Assembly (NCBI RefSeq): GCF_014207905.1 | Contig: NZ_JACHLB010000009.1 | Coordinates: 1 to 64,000 of the forward strand | Length of the DNA: 64,000 nucleotides | Direction: 5' to 3' | Origin: Flavobacterium notoginsengisoli | GTDB taxonomy: Bacteria; Bacteroidota; Bacteroidia; Flavobacteriales; Flavobacteriaceae | In this document: in pieces, positions 16,996-25,252 of the stretch | Layout of the letters: each line of letters starts with the position of its first letter | How positions within the stretch are numbered: position 1 is the stretch's first letter | The notes under the pieces: model-generated | Seen by the model: the letters and a program-made list of their open reading frames with translations, nothing else | The model's database searches: none | Told to the model about the DNA's origin: nothing | Translations under genes and position numbers: made by a program

Positions 16996-18966
16996 TTAAT
17001 TAATGTAATAGATACCAATTTTAACATTTGAAATTTTCTTTAAAATGTCGATTTTGTCCGGTTTACTCAATATTATAATATCAAGTTCGTTTTTCAAAAT
17101 CTTACTTTTTCCCTCTTCCAGATTTGAAAGGGTAATAATATTGGATTCACCTATTTCTTCGTTTTCGAAAATTTTGTGTTTTTCTTCTTCGAGGTTTATA
17201 AGCACAGGAATATTTGAATAGTCATTTATCTTTCCATTATTGAAAATTTTGTCTTGTCTTTCTTCTAAATTTAAAATGGTAATAATATTAGCTTCTCTGG
17301 CATCTTCGTTTTCGAAAATTTTACATTTTTCTTCTGTGAGATTTCCAAATGTTTTGATATCGTGAGCTTCATTTATCTTATTCACCTTTTGAGCTAAAGA
17401 TTGTGGGCGAATTTCATTGGTTATTTCGGGTTTGTTTTTTAGGGAATTATAGGCTGCGCCAATTGAAATTGTTCCTTCTGATAAATCCTTTTTTAATGCT
17501 TCGCTACCTTTTCTCATTACTGTAGAATAATTAACGACGGTATTTTTACTAACATTTGCGATTCTAGCAATTTCTGCGTTTGTATCAATAGGCTTAATTT
17601 CTAAAGAATTTTCAGATGATTTTTTTGTGGATATCTTTCCAGCTTTAGATAAATTTTCTTTTGCCAGCTTCTCAATGGTTGGTTTTGATAATAGTGCTAG
17701 TTTAACTCTTTCAGTTATACTTAAATTCCTTCTTCCTAGTTGATTTTTTACTATCCATAATTTTATTTCTTCAAGGGAATTAAATGTCTCATCTACTTGC
17801 TTAGTGGGTATATCTTTAATTTTAAGTTCAAGTAAAGCGTCCAAACGTGTATGGCCATCTATTACAAGTTTTTTGCCATCTTGCATTTTCACATATAAAA
17901 TAGGATTGTGTAAACCATTTTTATGAATGCTTTCTTTTATACTATTAAGTAAATTTGGTTCTGCTGATGGTAAATGTGTTTTTATTTCCCAAATTGTTAC
18001 AAGATCATTTATCTCATCCATTATTAAATAATCTGTGCCAAAAAGATTAATTTTTGGAATAGAATGATCGGAAATAGTAGGATTAGACCAGTAAATTTTG
18101 CCATCCAGTTCGCAGCCTCCCTTTGCATGGTATCGATGTTTATTATGAATGGAAGGATCATTTGGGTTAGGATTATTTTTTGTTTTACCCCACTGTTTAA
18201 AAAAGAAAGGAACGTCTTTCTTAATACATTTGTCACGAATAGTTTCAACCCATTCTTTTTTCAAAGGACGGATTTTATTTTTAATAATCTTATTTCCAGC
18301 CTTATCTAACTGATGAATGAACTTTTTTTTACCATCACTGATTTGATACTTTTCCTGACCATTGCTATCTTTTTCAATCTTATAGGAAGTATTTCCGCTT
18401 TCACCTCCCACAATTACCCAATCAATTCCGTCCAATTCAATTTCAGTAATTTCTTGAACGAGTGGTTCTATTGATAAGAACTTGTATTTTGCTGGAGATG
18501 ATACGAGTGCAGGAATTCTTTTAGTTGCGTATTGGGTACCGCATGATACTCCGAGCCATATGTTGTCTGACCAATTTAAATTTTTTGGCAATTTTTGAAT
18601 TCGATCATGTCTTTTGGTTAAAATTTGAAAAATGTGTTGTTTATTATCATTCATCACTTCAAAAACTTTTTCAATAAAAGTATCTGAAACGTCCTTGTGG
18701 AATAAATCAGACATCGAATTAACAAATACTGTTGTTGGCTTTTTCCATTCGTATGGTTTTTTTAGTTCATCGTGATGTTCTACCACTACATCAAAACCTT
18801 GGTTGTATTTTTTATTATCCATCAATTGTAATCTTTTTGTCTCAGTTTCTGCATAACAATTCAGGCATTCATTACCGCCGTTTTTTGAACTGCTATAATG
18901 CGTACATCCAGTTGTTGGATTCCAGGTTTTTGATGTCCATTCGATTTTTGATCCCATAGTTCTCAA
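16996..18966 (-). CDS. DUF5131 (three-Cys, Gp37/Gp68-like) fused to ParB-like nuclease and HTH
   Basis: 656 residues, apparently a three-part fusion. Residues 1-270 are DUF5131: KIEWTSKTWNPTTGC, then Cys34 and Cys37 (NECLNCYAE), with Cys21 completing the metal-binding triad, and later SIEPL and WVIVGGESG. Residues about 310-430 are ParB/Srx-like (VIDGHTRLDALLELKIKDIP), followed by an HTH (NAEIARIANVSKNTVVNYS). The last 120 residues hold four degenerate copies of a roughly 27-residue unit, NLEEEKHKIFENEEIGESNI. DUF5131 proteins usually pair with TcmP; none is present here. The start could also be Met4. Function unknown; DNA binding is likely. Confidence 0.7.
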   Translation of the reverse strand: MRTMGSKIEWTSKTWNPTTGCTHYSSSKNGGNECLNCYAETETKRLQLMDNKKYNQGFDVVVEHHDELKKPYEWKKPTTVFVNSMSDLFHKDVSDTFIEKVFEVMNDNKQHIFQILTKRHDRIQKLPKNLNWSDNIWLGVSCGTQYATKRIPALVSSPAKYKFLSIEPLVQEITEIELDGIDWVIVGGESGNTSYKIEKDSNGQEKYQISDGKKKFIHQLDKAGNKIIKNKIRPLKKEWVETIRDKCIKKDVPFFFKQWGKTKNNPNPNDPSIHNKHRYHAKGGCELDGKIYWSNPTISDHSIPKINLFGTDYLIMDEINDLVTIWEIKTHLPSAEPNLLNSIKESIHKNGLHNPILYVKMQDGKKLVIDGHTRLDALLELKIKDIPTKQVDETFNSLEEIKLWIVKNQLGRRNLSITERVKLALLSKPTIEKLAKENLSKAGKISTKKSSENSLEIKPIDTNAEIARIANVSKNTVVNYSTVMRKGSEALKKDLSEGTISIGAAYNSLKNKPEITNEIRPQSLAQKVNKINEAHDIKTFGNLTEEKCKIFENEDAREANIITILNLEERQDKIFNNGKINDYSNIPVLINLEEEKHKIFENEEIGESNIITLSNLEEGKSKILKNELDIIILSKPDKIDILKKISNVKIGIYYIN

Positions 18967-19128
18967 TTTTTAAAAATTAGTTTGTAAAAAGTTACCTTAT
19001 ACCTACTAATACCTAAAAAGTGAAAAAAGTAACCCAATCTGATTTTTTTTTAACATTTAGGATTAAAGAAAAGGGTACAGCGTAGTACTGTACCCCATTA
19101 GGAAGTTTTTTTAAATAGGTTAGAAAAA

Positions 19129-19572
19129 TTAAATGTCGTCTCCTAATATTTTTCTTTGAAGTTTTTCAAACATCGTTGGTAGTTCCGATCTTATTCTTTC
19201 GTGTTCTACGATTTCAACAGCTCGATCAAGAGTTCTGAAAAAGCTTATTTCATCGGAAAATAAATTCCCTTTCGAATTAATTAATATATCAATCGCTTCC
19301 GACTTAATACCTTTAATGTGATCTTCTGCTAATTGCGTAATCAAAAAAATGAAGATATCTGGAATTTCTGAGATGATTTTGTCTTTGATTTCAGAATTTA
19401 ATTTTGATTGCAAAATTTGTTTGTAAAGCAGTTTTGGAGCATTTTCGAATAAAAGCAAACCCAATGTGATATTTTCCCAGAAGTCATTATTTAATTCCGC
19501 GTTTACAAAATTATCGATATTCTCTATTTTAGAATATGCATATTCTTGAACAATTTTTATAGCTAATTCCAT
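19129..19572 (-). CDS. Hypothetical helical protein
   Basis: 147 residues, Ile/Leu/Glu-rich and predicted mostly helical, without signal peptide or recognised motif. Its ATG directly abuts the stop of the sigma-factor gene with no gap, so the two are co-transcribed and probably coupled. That makes it a candidate anti-sigma or accessory factor, but only by position. Confidence 0.45.
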   Translation of the reverse strand: MELAIKIVQEYAYSKIENIDNFVNAELNNDFWENITLGLLLFENAPKLLYKQILQSKLNSEIKDKIISEIPDIFIFLITQLAEDHIKGIKSEAIDILINSKGNLFSDEISFFRTLDRAVEIVEHERIRSELPTMFEKLQRKILGDDI

Positions 19573-20259
19573 TTAAGTCAATTGAAAATTATTATAAATC
19601 CTTTTAAGGCGTTGTATGCATTTGTATTTTTGAGTTCTGGTAACATTATCACTTTTATATTGGAAGAACTCAGTTATATGTTGGATTTTATGTCTGTTTT
19701 TTGATGAAGATAAAACTATTAGTGTGTAACATCTCCTTCCCTTAGCTTTCAATAAATTTAATGACTTTACCATAATATCAGTTTTCTGGTCTATATCGAA
19801 TGTAAATTCTTGTTCTTGGTTTACTGTAACTGGTTCAGGATAAATTGTACTTTCGTCTAAATCATCATTATAATAATCACCATGATTATCATAATGAGGT
19901 TCTAAGTTATTAGTTTTATTTCTTTCCTTTAAAATTTGATTCCTACAAATGCCCGAAAGATAGCTGGCGATGGTATATCGAGTTTTACCTGGTTCTTTTC
20001 GTTCTAACAATGTAGCCCCATGCTCCTTAATCTTATAAAGTAGAATTACAATTGCTTCACTTACAAAATAATCAATTATGTCATAGTCTAAATCTCTGTA
20101 CTTACGAGCAAAATCATTTGTGTATTTCGCGTAGAATTTTTCATATATTACTGAGATGTATTCTTGATCCTCAATAATTTTGTGTATTAATTCTTCATCT
20201 GCAAGTTTTAATAATTCTGACCTATTTTGTAAATATTCATTTTGTTTACTTAAGTCCAT
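19573..20259 (-). CDS. ECF-like sigma factor
   Basis: 228 residues. Residues 35-120 resemble sigma region 2: VIYEKFYAKYTNDFARKY, then DIIDYFVSEAIVILLYKI and IASYLSGICRNQILKERNK, matching the ECF pattern ending in YL.x.ICRNxxLK. After an acidic linker, residues 165-225 resemble region 4: a Cys-containing helix followed by HITEFFQYKSDNVTRTQKYKCIQRLKRIY, the DNA-binding HTH. It overlaps the upstream 105-residue gene by 14 nt. Mobile elements of Bacteroidota often carry such divergent sigma factors to switch on their own genes. Assignment by pattern only. Confidence 0.6.
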   Translation of the reverse strand: MDLSKQNEYLQNRSELLKLADEELIHKIIEDQEYISVIYEKFYAKYTNDFARKYRDLDYDIIDYFVSEAIVILLYKIKEHGATLLERKEPGKTRYTIASYLSGICRNQILKERNKTNNLEPHYDNHGDYYNDDLDESTIYPEPVTVNQEQEFTFDIDQKTDIMVKSLNLLKAKGRRCYTLIVLSSSKNRHKIQHITEFFQYKSDNVTRTQKYKCIQRLKRIYNNFQLT

Positions 20260-20563
20260 CTATTATTTCATGTAATAAGTTAAAAAAACTATCCAAATTA
20301 ATTTCTCCTATGTTGTTATATACATCATAATATTTTTCGTACTTAAGAAAAATATTCAACCATTCATTTTCAATTTCGCTTAGTTTTTCAATAAAGATTT
20401 GATGTCCATTGTCTTGTCTTAAACCTAATATCTTTATAATTTCTTCGCTTGGAATTATACTTAGGTTTTGATCCGATTCAATCTGCAATATGTTGTCGTT
20501 GATGAATTTTATTTGATACTGTTGTAAAATTCCTGTTATTTCAGTATGTTGATGAATAGTCAT
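20246..20563 (-). CDS. Hypothetical protein sharing a C-terminal module with the LRR proteins
   Basis: 105 residues. Its last 35 residues (LNIFLKYEKYYDVY...INLDSFFNLLHEIIDGLK) match the C-termini of the LRR proteins at 24433-25227 and 25253-25816: a FxKYxxY segment, then FDLxxFNxLLxEIxDGLK. The first 60 residues are unrecognised. It overlaps the sigma-factor gene by 14 nt and probably forms an operon with it and the 147-residue gene. The shared tail suggests a common docking module (inference). Confidence 0.5.
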   Translation of the reverse strand: MTIHQHTEITGILQQYQIKFINDNILQIESDQNLSIIPSEEIIKILGLRQDNGHQIFIEKLSEIENEWLNIFLKYEKYYDVYNNIGEINLDSFFNLLHEIIDGLK

Positions 20564-20610
20564 AGTTATATAAGGCTATTGAGCCGTAGTTAAAGTAATA
20601 ACATGATTTG

Positions 20611-20853
20611 CTATTTTTCTTGAATTTTTAAATCCTCCATCAGGTCACTAACTGTAGTTTCAAGTGCCTTAGCCATCCGTAAAAGAAGATTTATTGTAAT
20701 GCCTTGTTTATTTCGTAAAATTCTACGAATAGTAGTTTCCGAGCATTCAGCAGATTTTGCAAAAGCAGACTTATTTCCGTCATACTTTTCTTGAAAGAGT
20801 TTGTATATTCTTTCAATAATTTGAGCTTCAATTTTATCAATTTCCTTTTGCAT
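20611..20853 (-). CDS. XRE-family HTH regulator
   Basis: 80 residues. A helix-turn-helix of the Cro/cI type spans about 28-72: NKSAFAKSAECSETTIRRIL, then ITINLLLRMAKALETTVSDL. The N-terminal helix may dimerise. The gene diverges from the FISUMP lipoprotein at 20966, and a 22-bp perfect palindrome lies between them, so it probably represses one or both promoters. Size and layout are typical of mobile-element regulators. Confidence 0.8.
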   Translation of the reverse strand: MQKEIDKIEAQIIERIYKLFQEKYDGNKSAFAKSAECSETTIRRILRNKQGITINLLLRMAKALETTVSDLMEDLKIQEK

Positions 20854-20894
20854 CTCACAAAGAAAAAAAACTGAGACTATGAATTTTACAATTC

Positions 20895-20930
20895 AATTCG
20901 ACTTATAAGTCGAATTTTATTTTAAATTTG
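20895..20930 (+). promoter_or_regulatory. Palindromic operator and TAAATTTG box between divergent genes
   Basis: A perfect 22-bp palindrome at 20895-20916 (core TTCGACTTATAAGTCGAA) sits where the -33 element of the plus-strand promoter should be; TAAATTTG at 20923-20930 fits TAnnTTTG. The adjacent XRE protein is the likely ligand. Confidence 0.6.
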
Positions 20931-20965
20931 TTTGATGAATATATGAACAATTTAAAACCAAAAAA

Positions 20966-21976
20966 ATGTATAAGAACAAGCTCAGATTACTTAAAAAGAT
21001 TTCAATCATTATTGTTTTTTTAAACGTTATAAGTTGCAGTAGTGAAAAGTCCAATGAAGAAATGCCCGAAATAACTCCGACGATATTGGTTCAGCCTACG
21101 TCACCTGATAGAATTTGTGCAGAATCAGGCAGACAAATTATGTCTGTTTCAGTAGCTTCAGTCGAAGGGGTAAATTTTAAATATGTATGGCGAAAAAATG
21201 GTATAGAACTTTTAAATAGTCAAATTGTACAGGGCCAAGGAACGTCAACTTTAACTCTGATCAATACTACAGTAGCAGATGCTGGAAATTACGATGTAGT
21301 CATTTCACAAGGCAGAAAAGAAGTTGTTTCTAACTCAGTAGTTGTTAGCGTGAGAGATAATGGTGTTATCCCTACGGTGATTGGGGCAGCTGGAAAAACC
21401 TGGATGGCATACAATCTCGGTGCTTCTAAAATTGCGACAACTGCAAATGATAAGGATGCATATGGAAATAATTTTCAATGGGGAAGATCAAATGATGGTC
21501 ATGAAGAAATAAGGTGGATGTCTAACATAGATGGTTCTTCAAAATACATTGCTACAAATGTATTAGCAAATAATGATATTCCAAGTAGCCCATCCTTTAT
21601 AATTACTAAAGATTCGAATGTTTCGACTGATTGGCGACAACCTGGAAATGATAATCTTTGGCAAAGCGTGAACGGCATTAATAATCCCTGCCCTTGCGGA
21701 TTTCGACTTCCAACAGAGGCGGAATTTGATGCCGAAGTAAAAGCTGCAGGAATAACCAATGCTATTACAGCTTTTAACTCGCCTTTAAAACTTGTTACGG
21801 CTGGTATGAGAGATGGTCGAAATGGAATTCTTGATTTTGAAGGGAGAAATGGATACTATTGGACAAGCTCTGTAGATGGTAGCTTAGCAAAGATGCGATA
21901 TTTCTTAAACACTTCAACGGCTAGTAACGTAAGTAAAAGAAGTTTTGGCTACTCGATTAGATGTATAAAAAACTAG
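20966..21976 (+). CDS. Ig-like / FISUMP-domain lipoprotein
   Basis: 336 residues. Signal peptide with lipobox VISC (Cys24). Residues about 40-125 form an Ig-like domain (FKYVWRKNGIELL...TVADAGNYDVVIS). Residues 135-336 are the Fibrobacter succinogenes major paralogous domain: GKTWMAYNLGAS, FQWGR, WRQPGNDNLW, CGFRLPTEAEF, GRNGYYWTSS and FGYSIRCIKN. Such lipoproteins sit on the Bacteroidota cell surface. It diverges from the XRE regulator behind a palindromic operator, so expression is probably switched. Its purpose on this element is unknown; surface exclusion or attachment are possibilities. Confidence 0.8.
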   Translation: MYKNKLRLLKKISIIIVFLNVISCSSEKSNEEMPEITPTILVQPTSPDRICAESGRQIMSVSVASVEGVNFKYVWRKNGIELLNSQIVQGQGTSTLTLINTTVADAGNYDVVISQGRKEVVSNSVVVSVRDNGVIPTVIGAAGKTWMAYNLGASKIATTANDKDAYGNNFQWGRSNDGHEEIRWMSNIDGSSKYIATNVLANNDIPSSPSFIITKDSNVSTDWRQPGNDNLWQSVNGINNPCPCGFRLPTEAEFDAEVKAAGITNAITAFNSPLKLVTAGMRDGRNGILDFEGRNGYYWTSSVDGSLAKMRYFLNTSTASNVSKRSFGYSIRCIKN

Positions 21977-22074
21977 CACGTTTATATAATTTTAGAAAAT
22001 AGAGTCTAGAAACTATTTAAACGGGGCGGAACTTGAAAAGCCAAATGAGTAGGGATAATTAAATAAAGCAAAAT

Positions 22075-22284
22075 ATGGGATTCGAAAGCAAATTTATTAA
22101 TTATGGAATAATTAAAATCGAGGGACAAAAAGTAAAATTGTATTCAACAGCAAGCAATCACATTTATATTAATATTGGAAAAGATGTTGCTAACGCGGTT
22201 TGGTCAGGCAATGTACTAAATGTTTACTTATCCGATGGCAAAGTTCGAAGCTATACTTCTACCTCTAATTATACAAATATATAG
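22075..22284 (+). CDS. Small hypothetical protein
   Basis: 69 residues, beta-rich, ending in AVWSGNVLNVYLSDGKVRSY and TSTSNYTNI. The WSGxxLxVxLxDGxVRxYxSxxNY pattern resembles small uncharacterised bacterial proteins, but I cannot name the family. Its stop is 3 nt before the ATG of the UvrA-domain gene, so the two are translated from one message. No signal peptide. Confidence 0.5.
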   Translation: MGFESKFINYGIIKIEGQKVKLYSTASNHIYINIGKDVANAVWSGNVLNVYLSDGKVRSYTSTSNYTNI

Positions 22285-22287
22285 GCC

Positions 22288-22674
22288 ATGGTTGAGCTTA
22301 TTGATTTTTTGCAGGGCCGTAGAATATCAATTCTTACCCCTAAACTGAAATCATTTTCGGGGGATTTGAAAAAAGTATCTCAGGAAATCGAAGACTATGG
22401 TTTTTTTAAACTGAGGATCAATGGGAAGATGATTGATGTTGATCAAATAAATACAATAAAAACTAATAGTAATTTCGTATTTGATATTGATGTTGTAATA
22501 GACAGGCTTACTTTAAACAAAGATAATAACATAATATCGCAATTTTTAAAGTCGTTATCAATAGCGTTAAGACACGGCGACGGAAGTAAGATTGTTGTTT
22601 TTTTAGATTTTGACACTAAAGAGGAATTTAGATTTCAAATGAGCGAAGATATACTCAAAAACATTCAATTGTAA
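22288..22674 (+). CDS. Free-standing UvrB-binding domain of UvrA
   Basis: 128 residues that align along their whole length with the UvrB-binding domain of UvrA (about residues 130-245 of E. coli UvrA). Landmarks in order: GRRISILTPK (GKRLMLLAP in UvrA), GFFKLRINGKMIDVD (GYIRARIDGEVCDL), FDIDVVIDRL (HTIEVVVDRF), a basic-acidic turn, SLSIALRHGDG and EEFRF. None of the UvrA ATPase, zinc or signature parts is present and the frame is intact with its own ATG, so it looks like a domesticated domain rather than a broken uvrA. It is the second gene of a two-gene unit ending at the terminator 22701-22728. It could bind UvrB and interfere with nucleotide excision repair; that is inference. Confidence 0.65.
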   Translation: MVELIDFLQGRRISILTPKLKSFSGDLKKVSQEIEDYGFFKLRINGKMIDVDQINTIKTNSNFVFDIDVVIDRLTLNKDNNIISQFLKSLSIALRHGDGSKIVVFLDFDTKEEFRFQMSEDILKNIQL

Positions 22675-22700
22675 TATGGATTAGTTTTCTATTATATTAT

Positions 22701-22728
22701 AAGAAAGCCATTGTAAGATGGCTTTCTT
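22701..22728. terminator. Bidirectional terminator between converging genes
   Basis: 11-bp stem AAGAAAGCCAT / ATGGCTTTCTT with a 6-nt loop, between the plus-strand UvrA-domain gene and the minus-strand polymerase-like gene. Confidence 0.7.
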
Positions 22729-22745
22729 ACGTTTAGAATATTTAT

Positions 22746-24005
22746 TTATTCTTTTCGGTTACCAATTTCTTTTGAGTCTAATTTTGGTTTTGTTCCATGT
22801 GTTTTCATAAAACAATCTTCGATAATATGTATAGTAGCATTTACATATTCTTGTGAAACCAGCCATGCATCGTGTATTGTGTAATATTTAATTTTTTGAA
22901 TGTCTAATTTATTGCATATTTTATTGATGCAAATTTCACTTTCAAACTTTTGCATTTTTATGGCCAATGCATTATGATTTTGTAATTTTTGTTGTTGAAT
23001 CCAATGCGAAATTGTTGGAAAAATATTTTTAAATATTGCTTTTTGTTTTACGTAGCTTTCATTTTTTGAATAAAAAATACAGAACATCAATTCCTTTATC
23101 TCTTTTCTGGCGATTTTGCTGTTATGCTTTTTTATGTATTCCTCTGTGAATTTTTCATAGAATAATCCCCCTCTTGTCCAATTTGTATATTTTATCAGTT
23201 CCTTTCGATCAATACTTGAATTTTTTTCTTCATTTAGAATTATTGATAATAAAAAAGGTTGAGAATTTATTATGTCAATTTGTATGAGATTAGACGAACT
23301 AATGATAAACTGCTTTAATTCACTTTTGAGGCTGGTGAGATTGGTGTCTATTCTATTATTTGTGTCGTTTTGATTGAAAAATAACTGACCATCCTTAATA
23401 GTATGTATACTCATGTAAAGATAATTAAACTGAATAGTTATTTTATTGAATTCCTTCAGAAAATCAGTTATGTCATTATTTGCATGGTTTAATCTCAATT
23501 CTGATATCCTTTTATCAAATAGAGCGTTAATATAATCTAAAGCAGCATCTGTGTCAATTTTGAATGTATCCAAAAAATGATTTTTGTATTCTTTGTATTT
23601 AGAATTCACAAGATTATTTCTTTTTTGGCGATTATTAATTATTTGTTTTTTTAACGTTCCTTTTTTTATTTCTACTGGAATTAGTTTAGAAATGACATCG
23701 CTTCTAAATCTGTATCCTAGTGCTTTGCCATTTTTTTTGCTAGAATGATTGTCACATTCAATTATTCCTTCTGAAATTAAGTAATCTTTCGCTTTTGTAA
23801 TGTTTGGACTAAAAGTAATAATGTCCCTAAAATAAGAATATGGTATATCCACATATGTATTTGAGTAATATTGACCTTCTTTTCTAAAAATTCCAACACG
23901 ATAGATCATATCACAAATTATGTATAGGTGTTCTTTTAATCTGTAGCTGCCTTTTTGGATTTTGTTATTCACTTCTTCAGGGATGTATCTGTATAATTTA
24001 TTCAT
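22746..24005 (-). CDS. Minimal A-family polymerase-like (T7 RNAP/Pol I palm) protein
   Basis: 419 residues with an N-terminal winged helix (about 20-100: YSYFRDIITFSPNITKAKDYL, GIIECD, GYRF) as in replication initiators. The C-terminal half carries the three palm motifs of A-family DNA polymerases and T7-like RNA polymerases. Motif A is LIQIDIINSQPFLLS with Asp244. Motif B is Arg300-x3-Lys304-x7-Tyr312 (RKEIKELMFCIFYSK), the exact spacing in Pol I and T7 RNAP. Motif C is YYTIHDAWLV with His378-Asp379. DRxxTNLTSLKSELKQFI precedes motif A. There is no 3'-5' exonuclease. It is probably a replication or transcription enzyme of the mobile element. The motifs are visible; activity and template are unknown. 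Confidence 0.6.
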   Translation of the reverse strand: MNKLYRYIPEEVNNKIQKGSYRLKEHLYIICDMIYRVGIFRKEGQYYSNTYVDIPYSYFRDIITFSPNITKAKDYLISEGIIECDNHSSKKNGKALGYRFRSDVISKLIPVEIKKGTLKKQIINNRQKRNNLVNSKYKEYKNHFLDTFKIDTDAALDYINALFDKRISELRLNHANNDITDFLKEFNKITIQFNYLYMSIHTIKDGQLFFNQNDTNNRIDTNLTSLKSELKQFIISSSNLIQIDIINSQPFLLSIILNEEKNSSIDRKELIKYTNWTRGGLFYEKFTEEYIKKHNSKIARKEIKELMFCIFYSKNESYVKQKAIFKNIFPTISHWIQQQKLQNHNALAIKMQKFESEICINKICNKLDIQKIKYYTIHDAWLVSQEYVNATIHIIEDCFMKTHGTKPKLDSKEIGNRKE

Positions 24006-24432
24006 TTTGATAGATATTTTAAATTATACAGGATTGAAGGGTAAAAGTTTTTGGATTTTAAAAATATTTTGTTGCTTATTATTATTTGCTTGATTTTCAG
24101 TTGTTTTTTTGTTTTAGATTTTAATGAAGTAATTGATTAACAAGTGACTTTGATATCGATTATAAATCCTTTGTTTTTTTCTCTAATATTTGGATTTTAA
24201 GAGCTATAATATTATTGAATATATAACCCTCTTATGTCGTATGTTTTATATAGTTAACCTAATAATTGAATTAATTCTTTAGATTATATTATAGCCTCTT
24301 ATGTGGTATGTTTTTGTTTTGATAGTGACGGCTAAGTACAATAATTAGCAAAATAATTACCGTAAAGCTGGCGGATGTGATTCCAGCGGTATATATTAGC
24401 GGTTATTTGAAACATATGAGTAAAAAAGTTAG
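24006..24432. other. Intergenic region with a 19-bp direct repeat
   Basis: CCTCTTATGTCGTATGTTT at about 24228-24246 recurs as CCTCTTATGTGGTATGTTT at 24295-24313, 67 bp apart, in front of the LRR operon. A small imperfect stem (GCTGG...CCAGC) lies at about 24367-24388. It probably holds the promoters of the divergent polymerase-like and LRR genes. No gene is supported. Confidence 0.4.
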
Positions 24433-25227
24433 ATGATAAAAAGACAAGTTTACCATATCATTAAAAAGTATAACATCAGAATAGGTCTATTCTCTATTGA
24501 TAAAAGTGGGTTTATCAATGTGACAGGAGATGTTTACATCACCAATACAGTATTGAAGAAATTACCCTTACGTTTTAAAAAAGTAAGTGGTAATTTTTAT
24601 TGTAGTTCAAACATGCTAGTTACACTAAAAGGTTGTCCGGATTTCGTCGGCGGTATTTTTAATTGTTACGGGAATCAATTAAAGTCCTTGGAATTTGGTC
24701 CAATTTGTGTTGGCGCAGATTATTTTTGTAATGAGAATAAACTCGAAAGTTTGAGAGGTGCACCTAAAATAATTAGCGGAAATTTTAATTGCTTCATTAA
24801 TCAATTACAAACACTTGAACACGGGCCTGAAATTGTTTCTGGAAACTATTATGCAAATAATAATTTACTGATAAATTTACTAGGCGCACCAAAACAAGTG
24901 AAATCTTTTTTTATAACATCAAACTTTATAAAAAATCTAGAAAATTGTCCTGAAAGGATAAATATACTTGCGATTGATAATACTGTGGAACTTGTTTTTG
25001 GACAGCAAAATTGTCATGTCAATAAAGTCGAAATTGAAATCAAGGAAAATTTTACTAAATCTGCCATTTCTCTTGATGTAATTGATCAATGTAAGTTTCT
25101 GCCGATTCTTTTTAAGTATGGAAAATATATGAGTTTGTATAAGTCTGAACCGGATTCTGAGAGTAAAGAATTTGATATGAATTTATTCAATGATTTTCTC
25201 TTAGATGTAAAAGAGGGTTTAAGATGA
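24433..25227 (+). CDS. Leucine-rich-repeat-like protein with shared C-terminal module
   Basis: 264 residues. The N-terminus (VYHIIKKYNIRIGLFSIDKSGFINVTGDV) is a distant version of the module in the 14-16 kb LRR proteins. About six repeats follow (FYCSSNMLVTLKGCPDFVGG type), then a linker and a tail LPILFKYGKYMSLY...FDMNLFNDFLLDVKEGLR, which is shared with the 187- and 105-residue proteins. It lies 25 nt upstream of the next LRR gene and is co-transcribed with it. No export signal. Function unknown; the solenoid suggests protein binding. Confidence 0.6.
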   Translation: MIKRQVYHIIKKYNIRIGLFSIDKSGFINVTGDVYITNTVLKKLPLRFKKVSGNFYCSSNMLVTLKGCPDFVGGIFNCYGNQLKSLEFGPICVGADYFCNENKLESLRGAPKIISGNFNCFINQLQTLEHGPEIVSGNYYANNNLLINLLGAPKQVKSFFITSNFIKNLENCPERINILAIDNTVELVFGQQNCHVNKVEIEIKENFTKSAISLDVIDQCKFLPILFKYGKYMSLYKSEPDSESKEFDMNLFNDFLLDVKEGLR

Positions 25228-25252
25228 TTTTCCTTCTAAAAATTTAAAAAAA

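Noticed and set aside
18064..18309. Plus-strand frames inside the DUF5131-ParB gene
   Set aside because: No domain and the minus-strand gene has clear conserved motifs over the same bases.
22288..22674. Pseudogene fragment of uvrA
   Set aside because: The frame is intact with its own start and stop, matches precisely one domain, and no flanking uvrA sequence remains.
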